A stretch of DNA of 64,000 bases from NCBI GenBank assembly GCA_902598305.1, contig CACKBL010000001.1, positions 124,001 through 188,000 on the forward strand, read 5' to 3'. Under the pieces are notes generated by a model. That model worked only from the letters and a program-made list of their open reading frames with translations, did not search any database and was not told where the DNA came from. Positions 33,536-41,706 of this stretch are shown here, in pieces; the stretch's first letter is position 1, and every line of letters begins with the position of its first letter. Origin of the DNA: an uncultured Bacteroidota bacterium. GTDB lineage: Bacteria > Bacteroidota > Bacteroidia > Flavobacteriales > Flavobacteriaceae. Made by a program: the position numbers and the translations under genes.

Positions 33536-36418
33536 TTAATATATAATTGATTCATAAAGCAATTTCTGCATTCTTGTTCTAATATTTTGATCAATTAACT
33601 TCCTATTATCCATTGAAGGAAAAGTTCGGTTAGATAAAAAAACAAAAATTATTTCAGTTTCAGGATCAGCCCAGGTAAAAGTACCAGTGAAACCTGAATG
33701 ACCAAAACTGTTTTCTGATATACCTTGAAATGTCATTCCTCCACCTTTTGGTTTAGGTTTATCAAATCCTACTGCTCTTCTATTTCCTTCTTCTTTGAAA
33801 TAAGTTTTATTAAACTTATCAAATGTTTGGTTTGAAAAAAAGTTTAAACCGGAATATTCTCCTTTTTGAAGAAACATTTGCATTATTTTGGCAACCTCAA
33901 AAGCATTAGAAAATAATCCGGCGTGACCACTAACACCACCTTTTATAGAAGCCGTCATGTCATGTACATAACCAGTAAGTTTATTTTGTCTAAAATAAGT
34001 GTCAATTTCGGAGGGAATAATTTCACTTTCATCTCTATATTTAAGTGGTAAATAAAATGTAGATTGAAGATTTAAGGGTTTGGAAATTCTTTCAATAAAC
34101 AAATTATCAAGAGTCGTTTTATATTTTTCTTCAAGTATGAATTGCATAAATATAGTTGGTAAATCAGAATACTTCTCGCCTTTACTAAGAAGCTTGGAAT
34201 CAATAAGACTTTGCAGCTGAAGTTTTTCTAGATTATATTTTCCATATAATTTATCTGAAACCTGGACATTAAACTTTTTTGATTCTTTGGATCTATAATA
34301 TTTTCTTGAAGGTCTTTGGTCTCTTCTCTTTAAAGTTTTTTTATAAAATGGGACCCATGGAATAATTCCTGATTGATATGACATAACCTCCAAAAAGGTT
34401 AAATTTTCCTTATTAGTGTTTTTAAATTTTGATGACAATGAACCTAGGGTACTGTTAAATGAAAGAGTACCCTTGTCAAATTCCTGCATTAACATTGGCA
34501 AAGTAGACAAGACCTTAGTTAATGAAGCCACATCGTAAACGTCGGATAACTTTACCTTTCTTTTTTTATCATATGTGTGATATCCAAAAGCTTTGTGATA
34601 AAAAATTTTTCCATATCTGACTGCGAGAACTTGCATACCGGGTGTTATCATTGAATCTATAGCAACATTGGCTAAATAATCAATTTCTTTTAATTTAATT
34701 TTATCTATTCCAACATCGAACGGGTTGACAACAGGAAATAAACTGTCCGTTTTGTAAGTTATCCCTGAACCATATTTGTATTTTGAAGAAATACTTACGG
34801 GAAGCTTTCCAGAAATTTTATTTTTACCAACAATTGCCTTAGAAGCTGAATATTTAGCGTCCATGTTATTTTGGTATGCTAATAGAACAGCAGAAATTTT
34901 TTCTAAATTAATTTTTGATAGGTTATATGGTTTTGTAAAAGTAACAAGGATAACTTTTCTTTTTGATGACAATGTCTCTATAATTTTTATATCACTTTTT
35001 GAAAATTCAGAATTTACCCAGGGAGATTTGTTAGATTTTAAAAATGATATTATGAGAAATTCATAGTCATCTACATCAGCTTGATTGTAATTATCATTTT
35101 TATTGATCTTAGAAATATTTAATTCACTGCTAAGCAAATTGAAGAAATCATTGTCGTTATCACCTAGATTTAAATACCCTATTTTTTTTTGTTTACTTAG
35201 TGGGATTGAACTATCATTTTTCAACAATGTAATTGCATCCTGCATGGATTTTCTTATCAAATAGTCATTTGATATTGAGTTTATTTTTAATGCCACATCG
35301 CTCTCGTCTAAAGTTTTATAATCATTTAATCCTAATTTATATTTCGCTTTGAGTATTTTTTTTACCGAGACAGAAAGCCTCTCTTCTGTAATTACTTTTT
35401 TATTATATGCTTTTTTGAATGCTTTTAAATCTTTTTCAATATTTTCTGGGATGAGCAATATGTCATTTCCAGCTAAAAATGCACTAAGAGAAATATTTTT
35501 ATATTTCTTAAATTCGGATACACCCTTCATTTCTAGGGCATCTGTTATAACTAATCCCTTAAAGCCTAATTTTTTTATCAACAAACCATCTACAATCTTT
35601 TTTGATAATGAGGAAGGAATTCCATCATCTAAAGCTGGATAATTTAAATGTCCCACCATCACAGAGCTAATTCCTTGAGGAATCAGTTTTTTGTAAGGAT
35701 AAAGTTCAACCGAATCAATACGATTTTTTTTAAAATTAACCAAAGGAAGGTCGTAATGGGAATCTTTTATAGTTTCTCCATGACCTGGAAAATGTTTAGC
35801 ACAAGTCAAAATACCCGCCCTATGCATTCCCATCATCATTTTTAATGATTTTTGGGAAACTTCGACCTTATCTTCACCAAATGATCGATTACCAATAATT
35901 GGGTTTAGAGGGTTGGTATTTATGTCAACAACAGGTGAGAAATTAATGTTTATTCCAAGCGACTTCAGCTGAATTCCTATTTTATATCCTATTTCTTCAA
36001 TTAATTCGTCATCTTGAATAGCACCCAATGTCATATTCCAAGGAAATTTTCTTATTGAGTCATACCTCATACTCCCCCCCCATTCTGCGTCCATACCTGT
36101 TATGAGTGGTAATTTAGATTTTTTTTGAAGAGCATTGATCCAACTATTTGATATTGATGGTGATCCTTTAGAGAAAATTAATCCACCAATGTGATTTTGA
36201 GAGATATTTTTCTCAATTCTGTCATATGATTTTTGACCAGCGGCTGAAGAAATTCTAAGCATAAATAATTGACCAATTTTTTCATCAACATTCATGCTAT
36301 TGTATATACTATCTACCCATTTTAATTGTCCTTTGTAATTTATATCTAATAAAGGATCATTTAAATTTTGACCATTAACTGCATATAAAACAAAAATGAA
36401 AATATAAAAAAAACGCAT
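33536..36418 (-). CDS. Fusion of GH3 beta-N-acetylglucosaminidase-like domain and beta-lactamase-fold serine hydrolase
   Basis: The 960-residue secreted protein has a GH3 domain at about residues 30-370 with the NagZ-type AKHFPGHGETIKDSHYDLP loop near 208 and ITDALEMKGV near 285. A GH3 C-terminal-like segment follows at about 380-560. The C-terminal third is a class C beta-lactamase fold with SxxK Ser632 in ASLTKVLST, then YSDLPTIFMQF, and GHSGFTGTF as the late HxG-type motif. The architecture occurs in many Bacteroidota and suggests cell-wall glycan plus ester or peptide cleavage. A G8 tract lies in the WGG codons near residue 115. It sits among envelope genes. Confidence 0.88.
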   Translation of the reverse strand: MRFFYIFIFVLYAVNGQNLNDPLLDINYKGQLKWVDSIYNSMNVDEKIGQLFMLRISSAAGQKSYDRIEKNISQNHIGGLIFSKGSPSISNSWINALQKKSKLPLITGMDAEWGGSMRYDSIRKFPWNMTLGAIQDDELIEEIGYKIGIQLKSLGININFSPVVDINTNPLNPIIGNRSFGEDKVEVSQKSLKMMMGMHRAGILTCAKHFPGHGETIKDSHYDLPLVNFKKNRIDSVELYPYKKLIPQGISSVMVGHLNYPALDDGIPSSLSKKIVDGLLIKKLGFKGLVITDALEMKGVSEFKKYKNISLSAFLAGNDILLIPENIEKDLKAFKKAYNKKVITEERLSVSVKKILKAKYKLGLNDYKTLDESDVALKINSISNDYLIRKSMQDAITLLKNDSSIPLSKQKKIGYLNLGDNDNDFFNLLSSELNISKINKNDNYNQADVDDYEFLIISFLKSNKSPWVNSEFSKSDIKIIETLSSKRKVILVTFTKPYNLSKINLEKISAVLLAYQNNMDAKYSASKAIVGKNKISGKLPVSISSKYKYGSGITYKTDSLFPVVNPFDVGIDKIKLKEIDYLANVAIDSMITPGMQVLAVRYGKIFYHKAFGYHTYDKKRKVKLSDVYDVASLTKVLSTLPMLMQEFDKGTLSFNSTLGSLSSKFKNTNKENLTFLEVMSYQSGIIPWVPFYKKTLKRRDQRPSRKYYRSKESKKFNVQVSDKLYGKYNLEKLQLQSLIDSKLLSKGEKYSDLPTIFMQFILEEKYKTTLDNLFIERISKPLNLQSTFYLPLKYRDESEIIPSEIDTYFRQNKLTGYVHDMTASIKGGVSGHAGLFSNAFEVAKIMQMFLQKGEYSGLNFFSNQTFDKFNKTYFKEEGNRRAVGFDKPKPKGGGMTFQGISENSFGHSGFTGTFTWADPETEIIFVFLSNRTFPSMDNRKLIDQNIRTRMQKLLYESIIY

Positions 36419-36916
36419 CTATTTTTTAATTTTAAAATATCTAGAATGCCAACTATCTATTGCTGGCACTTCCCACGAATTCATATATTCTTCTTTGTTT
36501 GTTACCAAATTATTAAATACTGTTGTTTTTGAGTTTATGGATTTAGACTTTACCATTTTAACAAAATCTTTTAAGGTCAAATAATTTATGTTTTGAGATT
36601 TGTCTTTGTATAAAACGTTCATTCTATCCAATAAAATTAAATCGAAATCCTTTTCAAAAATTTGAATAAGATTCATAAGAGAATCAATAGAGCAACCAGA
36701 AGCATTTTGAAGGTTTTCATTAAGTGCAACAACAATAAATCTATTGTAAGGCAATTCGAAACTTGCTTGAAGATTTTTATTATGCGAGGTCCAATCTGAA
36801 ATGAATTTAATGAGTCTTTCTTTAATTTTTGCTTTTTTTTGAATATCTATCTCCTCAGAGGAAGGGAATATCCAAATTCTAGAGTTATTTGGTAAAGATA
36901 TAAAAGGAACTAACAT
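36419..36916 (-). CDS. Conserved flavobacterial protein of unknown function
   Basis: The 165-residue cytoplasmic protein has no signal peptide and no recognised domain. It opens with the conserved-looking MLVPFISLPNNSRIWIFPSSEE, and has a helical WTSHN segment and an RFIVVALNE strand before the SGCSIDSLMNL stretch. In related genomes this family is often labelled an ABC transporter ATPase, but no Walker A motif is visible, so I do not accept that name. It overlaps the preceding CCG Fe-S gene by one base (TAATG), which couples it to the electron-transfer genes, and lies just before the GH3 fusion. Function is unknown. Confidence 0.65.
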   Translation of the reverse strand: MLVPFISLPNNSRIWIFPSSEEIDIQKKAKIKERLIKFISDWTSHNKNLQASFELPYNRFIVVALNENLQNASGCSIDSLMNLIQIFEKDFDLILLDRMNVLYKDKSQNINYLTLKDFVKMVKSKSINSKTTVFNNLVTNKEEYMNSWEVPAIDSWHSRYFKIKK

Positions 36917-37695
36917 TATAATCCTTTTGCTTTTTCAATTATTTGAGATATATCCATGACTGTGGTACTGTCATTTGAAACTTTATCCTTTAATCCGTCT
37001 GACAGCATGGTATTGCAAAATGGACAAGCAGCAGCAATAATATCAGTATTGGTTTCAAGAGCTTGTTTAATTCTTATATCTTTCACATCTTCGTTACCTT
37101 TTTCAGGTTCTTTAAACATTTGTGCTCCACCAGCGCCACAACACAAGCCTTTTGACTTGCAGCTTTTCATTTCAACCAATTCTGAATCAAGTTTTTTTAG
37201 GATATCTCTGGGAATCTCATAAATGTTATTCGCACGTCCAAGATAACAGGGGTCATGATAGGTTATTTTTTTTCCTTTAAAACTTCCGTTTGGAATTTTT
37301 AGTTTTCCATCTTCAATTAAACTTTTTAAAAACTCTGTATGATGTAAAACCTCATATTTTCCACCAAGTCCTGGGTATTCATTTTTAATTGTATTGAAAC
37401 AATGGGGGCAAGCAGTAACAATTTTTTTTATGTTATAAGAATTCATAATTTCAATATTTCCAATTGCTTGCATTTGGAAGAGAAATTCATTACCAGATCT
37501 TTTTGCCGGGTCTCCAGAACAACTTTCTTCATTCCCCAAAATAGCAAAATCTACATTAGCATTATTTAGAATTTTTACAAAAGCTTTTGTTATTTTTTTT
37601 GCTCGCTCGTCGAAACTACCAGAACAACCAACCCAAAAAAGAATTTCTGGATTTTTTCCCTCTTTTACACAGTCGGAAAAAATTTTGACCTTCAT
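36916..37695 (-). CDS. CCG-domain Fe-S protein, heterodisulfide-reductase subunit B-like
   Basis: The 259-residue cytoplasmic protein has two cysteine-rich CCG-type units. The second is complete, with GLCCGAGGAQMF and CPFCNTML. The first is a variant with CSGDPAKR and CPHCFNTI. These units bind a non-cubane Fe-S cluster in HdrB, GlpC, LutA and succinate dehydrogenase subunit E. Here it pairs with the membrane 4Fe-4S protein encoded 0.5 kb upstream (the small HAD-like gene sits between them), which together would form a membrane-bound electron-transfer module. The oxidant and reductant are not known. Tight linkage and overlap imply one operon. Confidence 0.87.
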   Translation of the reverse strand: MKVKIFSDCVKEGKNPEILFWVGCSGSFDERAKKITKAFVKILNNANVDFAILGNEESCSGDPAKRSGNEFLFQMQAIGNIEIMNSYNIKKIVTACPHCFNTIKNEYPGLGGKYEVLHHTEFLKSLIEDGKLKIPNGSFKGKKITYHDPCYLGRANNIYEIPRDILKKLDSELVEMKSCKSKGLCCGAGGAQMFKEPEKGNEDVKDIRIKQALETNTDIIAAACPFCNTMLSDGLKDKVSNDSTTVMDISQIIEKAKGL

Positions 37696-37701
37696 ACAAT
37701 T

Positions 37702-38145
37702 CTAGTTATCACTATCGTCAAAAACTTCTATTTTAACTTCTTTTTCAATCAAATTAGTAAATTTTCCATTATATCTTGTAGCCTTTACTAGATGGTTGTC
37801 TATCCAATGATAATTACCTCCCCTAGGTTTTCCCATAAGAAGACTATGAAATTTAAAACCATGTTTATTTAGCCATTCTTCAGTTACTTTTCTGTGACTT
37901 TCTATTCTCGATGTAAAAAAACAAATGATATGACCCTCCTTATACCAATTATTAATTGTTTTAAGTGCATCAGGATAATGATTTGCTGTAATCATTCTTT
38001 CGGGCTCTTCGTTAGGGATATCATCGCCAATTGTACCATCGATGTCTATTAAATAATTCTTAACACCCTTTGGTAAAACCGGACTAACAATCTTTCCGTT
38101 TTCTACTTTTCTCTTTAAATCAGTACCTTTTTCTTTTTTTTTCAT
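37702..38145 (-). CDS. HAD-superfamily-like phosphatase domain protein
   Basis: The 147-residue cytoplasmic protein carries a HAD motif I with two acidic residues (LIDIDGTIGDD) near residues 31-41, a motif II-like FFTSRIESHR with a Ser/Thr at about 75-84, and a Lys-containing stretch (LLMGKPRGGNYHWIDNHL) further on. Those are the core parts of small HAD phosphohydrolases. In related genomes it is often named phosphoheptose isomerase or LNS2-like, and the sequence fits neither name well. It lies between the membrane Fe-S protein and the CCG protein in the same operon, with 9 and 6 base gaps, so its role may be in that module. Confidence 0.7.
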   Translation of the reverse strand: MKKKEKGTDLKRKVENGKIVSPVLPKGVKNYLIDIDGTIGDDIPNEEPERMITANHYPDALKTINNWYKEGHIICFFTSRIESHRKVTEEWLNKHGFKFHSLLMGKPRGGNYHWIDNHLVKATRYNGKFTNLIEKEVKIEVFDDSDN

Positions 38146-38154
38146 TTTTTTTAT

Positions 38155-39477
38155 TTAGTTAATCCAATTGGTTCTATCTTGTTGATTAAATGGCCAGGGT
38201 GCTCCATTGTTTTCAATGTTGTTCATCATATTATTTAAGTCCTGGGGTGCTGCAGATTTTTCTAATACTAAATATTGTCGCATGCTCATGATAATTGACA
38301 ATGGGTCAATATCAATTGGGCAAGCTTCAACACACGCATTACAAGAAGTACAGGCCCATATTTCTTCATTTGAAATATAATCACCCAATAATTTTTTTCC
38401 ATCTCCTGAATATTCTTCTGAATTTACTTTTATATTCTTTGAAAATTCAGTTAAACGATCTCTAGTGTCCATCATAATTTTTCTAGGGGATAATTTTTTT
38501 CCACTCAAATTTGCTGGACATTCACTTGTGCAACGTCCGCATTCTGTACAGCTGTATGCATTTAGTAACTGAATCCAAGAAAGTTCGGTAACATCACTTG
38601 CCCCAAAAGTTTCTATTTCTGAACCATCGTTGTCCTCGTAATTATTATTATCATCCAACATTAATTTTACTTCGGAGGTGATGCTATTAATATTTTTAAA
38701 TTTTCCTTTTGATTCAAGGTTCGCGTAGTATGTATTTGGGAAAGCTAACAAAATGTGAAGATGTTTTGAATAATAAAGGTAATTTAAGAAAATAAAAATA
38801 CCTAAAATATGTAACCACCATGAGATTCTTTCTATTAACATAAGATGGTTGAGGCTAAAATCTTGAAAAATTGGGACCAAAAATTGGCTTACTGGAAAGC
38901 TACCTGCTCTAACATAAATATCATTTTCTGGATAATTCAATTGGATAGTGTAGTCTGCTCCATTCATAGTTAGAAATAATGACATCAAAATAATTTCAAA
39001 ATATAAAATAAGATCAGCGTCTAGTTTTGGCCATCCTCTCATCTCGTCTTTAAGGAATCTTTTAATTTTTAAGATATTACGTCTGATCCAAAAAATAATA
39101 ACTGAAATCAAAACTAAAAGCGCTAAAATTTCAAAACTACCAATAAGAATATTGTAAAGTCCAGGAAAATATTTAGAAAATATCCTATGTGTTCCAAAAA
39201 TACCATCAAAAATGATTTCTAGAAGTTCAATATTTATAATTATAAATCCAATGTAAACTACTAAATGAAGAATTCCTGCAATTGGACGACGAATCATTTT
39301 GCCCTGACCAAAGGCAACTCTGAACATATTTTTTAATCTAAGTATAGGTTTATCTGAGCGATTTTCTGCTCTTCCCAACCTTATGTTATTTAATATTTTT
39401 TTAAAATTGAGGGAAAATAAGGAGATTGATAATATAAGGGCTATTATAAATAAAATATTGTCTATGTAATCTATCAT
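38155..39477 (-). CDS. Membrane 4Fe-4S ferredoxin-type protein, HdrC/NarI-like
   Basis: The product is about 440 residues from the ATG at 39477; a TTG thirty bases upstream is possible. Five or six transmembrane segments fill roughly the first 250 residues, including conserved His residues that could hold heme. The C-terminal cytoplasmic half has two classical 4Fe-4S motifs: CTECGRCTSECP and CTSCNACVEACP. The whole resembles the respiratory nitrate-reductase gamma/heterodisulfide-reductase C family. With the CCG protein it would form a quinone-linked electron-transfer pair. It is 62 bases downstream of the MCE gene, in the same direction. Partners for electron flow are not encoded here. Confidence 0.86.
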   Translation of the reverse strand: MIDYIDNILFIIALILSISLFSLNFKKILNNIRLGRAENRSDKPILRLKNMFRVAFGQGKMIRRPIAGILHLVVYIGFIIINIELLEIIFDGIFGTHRIFSKYFPGLYNILIGSFEILALLVLISVIIFWIRRNILKIKRFLKDEMRGWPKLDADLILYFEIILMSLFLTMNGADYTIQLNYPENDIYVRAGSFPVSQFLVPIFQDFSLNHLMLIERISWWLHILGIFIFLNYLYYSKHLHILLAFPNTYYANLESKGKFKNINSITSEVKLMLDDNNNYEDNDGSEIETFGASDVTELSWIQLLNAYSCTECGRCTSECPANLSGKKLSPRKIMMDTRDRLTEFSKNIKVNSEEYSGDGKKLLGDYISNEEIWACTSCNACVEACPIDIDPLSIIMSMRQYLVLEKSAAPQDLNNMMNNIENNGAPWPFNQQDRTNWIN

Positions 39478-39539
39478 TAATACAAATATACTAATTATGC
39501 TATGCAAGAATAATAAATCTTATTCTATTTATAAAATTG

Positions 39540-40466
39540 TTAATTTTCTTTTTGCTTTTTACCAAATAAGGAAAAATGAACATATCTTTTTGGGTTAGAT
39601 TTTAAATCTTTTAATAGTATTTCAATTGCTTTCGAACTATTCTTAAGATTTCGATATAAACTATCCTGATATATAAGTTTGTTTATGGTACCCTTACCAT
39701 TTTTAATTTCTTTGAGAACATCATTAAAATTAGAAGATAATTTTTCAAAGTTATAAATAGTTTGTTTTAAATTGGATTTAGATAACGAGTCGGATATTTT
39801 ATTTAAACTTTCACTTATCATTGAAAGGTTTTGAATGGTTCTGTTAATATTTTTATTTTGATTTTTAGAAATTGAATTAAATCTAGAAACAAGTTCATCA
39901 GTATTTTTAACTGCTGATGATAAATTTTCTAGAGTAATTGATAGATTATTTTTTCCTTCATTATTTAAAACATTGTTAACCCCAGAAAACAGGGAATCTG
40001 CATTGGTGAGAACATTCTCTAATTTTTGTTGTAGGGGAGCGATTTGCTGATTTACGATATCAGTTAAACCCGGTTTAACGGAAGATTTTAAAGTATCTCC
40101 TGATTTAAATTTTTTATAATTATCATAAACTGGGTGTATAGCTATCGACTTTCCACCGATTAATCCTGCTTCGTAAAGTTCCGCAACACTATTTTTCGAA
40201 AAAATAACATCATTTCTAATGGTAAATGAAACCAGTACTTTAGTCGTATTAGGTAAAAAATCAATCTTTGCTACTTTACCAACAGATAGCCCATTGACAG
40301 TTACTTTAGTGCCAACTTGTAAACCTTCAACATTTTCATACAAGGCGTACAACCTATTTTCTTTTTTAAAAAGAGATGTACCATTGAGAAAATTATAGCC
40401 TAACAGGAAAAGAAATACTCCAGACAATATAATTAGAACAGCTTTTATTTCCTTTGAAAATTTCAA
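39540..40466 (-). CDS. MCE/MlaD-family lipid-transport substrate-binding protein
   Basis: The 308-residue protein has an N-terminal transmembrane anchor (KAVLIILSGVFLFLLGYNFL) and one MCE domain at about residues 38-115 with TKVTVNGLSVGKVAKIDF. A long helical tail follows, rich in Asn, Ser and Lys, of the kind that forms tubes or needles between the membranes. MCE proteins bind lipids in inner- to outer-membrane transport, with MlaE and MlaF partners encoded elsewhere. The start is TTG at 40466; the MKFSKEIK opening matches relatives, so this start is preferred. It is located between the amidase and the Fe-S module, in an envelope-focused run. Confidence 0.88.
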   Translation of the reverse strand: MKFSKEIKAVLIILSGVFLFLLGYNFLNGTSLFKKENRLYALYENVEGLQVGTKVTVNGLSVGKVAKIDFLPNTTKVLVSFTIRNDVIFSKNSVAELYEAGLIGGKSIAIHPVYDNYKKFKSGDTLKSSVKPGLTDIVNQQIAPLQQKLENVLTNADSLFSGVNNVLNNEGKNNLSITLENLSSAVKNTDELVSRFNSISKNQNKNINRTIQNLSMISESLNKISDSLSKSNLKQTIYNFEKLSSNFNDVLKEIKNGKGTINKLIYQDSLYRNLKNSSKAIEILLKDLKSNPKRYVHFSLFGKKQKEN

Positions 40467-40509
40467 ATCTTTAATTTATAATAAAATTAAGTATTATTTT
40501 ATTTAAAAC

Positions 40510-41625
40510 TCAATTATTAATATCGATAACTTCTGATATGTTTATTTTTTTTTCATTTTTAAAAGCAACTATAAATGCACCCTTAAAGCCTGCTTTCTCA
40601 GCAATATTTTTTAGTCTTTTAGCTTCTTTATAACTTTTTACATTTCCATAATAATATTTGAAAATTTTTCCTTCTTTAGATTTTGAAATATTTTTAAGAC
40701 TTTTGAAATTACTTTTGCTTATTGATTTTGAACTAACAAGTATTTGTACTTTAAAAACAATATCAGCAAACCTTTTTTTGTAAATAGTTTCATTTCCTGG
40801 CTTTTCTCTAGATTCAGTAATTTCTTTTTCTTTATTAAAAACTGATGAAATTAATTTGTCTCTATAATTTATAATTCCCTTTGCTATAGTTTCACTCATC
40901 TCTTTTTGACCTTTTTTTGAGTTAAGATAAGTTCCTTCTTTCTTATTTGTCAAAAAACCAAGCTCCACAAGAACACTAGGCATATATGTTTCTCTTAGAA
41001 CTTGAAACCCAGCTTGTTTTACAGTACGATCTTTTCTATTTAAGTTTGTAACAAAACTTTTTTGAATGGTGTTAGCTGCCTCAATACTTTGCTCAAGATA
41101 AGTTTCTTGCATTAAAACCAAGCTTATCACTGATTCTGGATTATTAGGATCAAAATTCTTATAATTTGATTGATAATTTTCCTCTAAAAATATTACAGAA
41201 TTTTCTTTTTGAGCTATTCTTAAATTATCTGCATTTCTGTGCAAACCAAGAACAAAAGTACCTGCTCCATATACTTTCGAAGAAGTGAAAGCGTCACAAT
41301 GAATGGAGATAAATAAGTCTGCATCGGAACGATTAGCTATAGCAGCTCTTTCACTTAGTTTAACAAATCTGTCTTTACTTCTTGTATAAATTACCTTAAT
41401 ATTTGAATTGCTTTTAATATAATTTCCAATTTGAATTGAGGTTTGCAATGCTATTTTTTTTTCTAAAAATCCATTTCCTGTATTGCCTGAATCATGTCCT
41501 CCATGACCGGCATCAAGCACAACAACGAAATCAGAAGTATTTTCCTGGGAATAACTTCTTTTCAAAAAAAATGAAATAGTTGTAAAAAAAACTGTAAAAA
41601 TTATTTTTTTATTGATTTTAAACAT
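40510..41625 (-). CDS. N-acetylmuramoyl-L-alanine amidase (Amidase_3) with C-terminal SPOR-like domain
   Basis: This 371-residue secreted zinc amidase cleaves the bond between MurNAc and L-Ala in peptidoglycan. After a signal peptide ending near SYSQ, zinc ligands appear at His41 in DAGHGGHDSG, Glu55 in GFLEKKI, and the His in FISIHCDAF; the catalytic Glu lies in VLVELGFLTN. The C-terminal 80 residues (FKVQILVSSK to KNIAEKAGFKGAFIVA) look like a SPOR domain, which binds denuded glycan at division sites. It is the first gene of the leftward envelope run, 43 bases before the MCE gene, and it is divergent from the LptD-like gene. Confidence 0.92.
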   Translation of the reverse strand: MFKINKKIIFTVFFTTISFFLKRSYSQENTSDFVVVLDAGHGGHDSGNTGNGFLEKKIALQTSIQIGNYIKSNSNIKVIYTRSKDRFVKLSERAAIANRSDADLFISIHCDAFTSSKVYGAGTFVLGLHRNADNLRIAQKENSVIFLEENYQSNYKNFDPNNPESVISLVLMQETYLEQSIEAANTIQKSFVTNLNRKDRTVKQAGFQVLRETYMPSVLVELGFLTNKKEGTYLNSKKGQKEMSETIAKGIINYRDKLISSVFNKEKEITESREKPGNETIYKKRFADIVFKVQILVSSKSISKSNFKSLKNISKSKEGKIFKYYYGNVKSYKEAKRLKNIAEKAGFKGAFIVAFKNEKKINISEVIDINN

Positions 41626-41706
41626 TTATAAATAAAAGTTAAAAGGCATAATTTACACCAAAAATATAGTAATTTTAAATCTCAGATAAACAAAGTATTT
41701 ATCAAC

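Noticed and set aside
36419..36916. ABC transporter ATPase label for the 165-residue conserved protein
   Set aside because: No Walker A, signature or Walker B motif is visible, and the protein is too short for an ABC ATPase.
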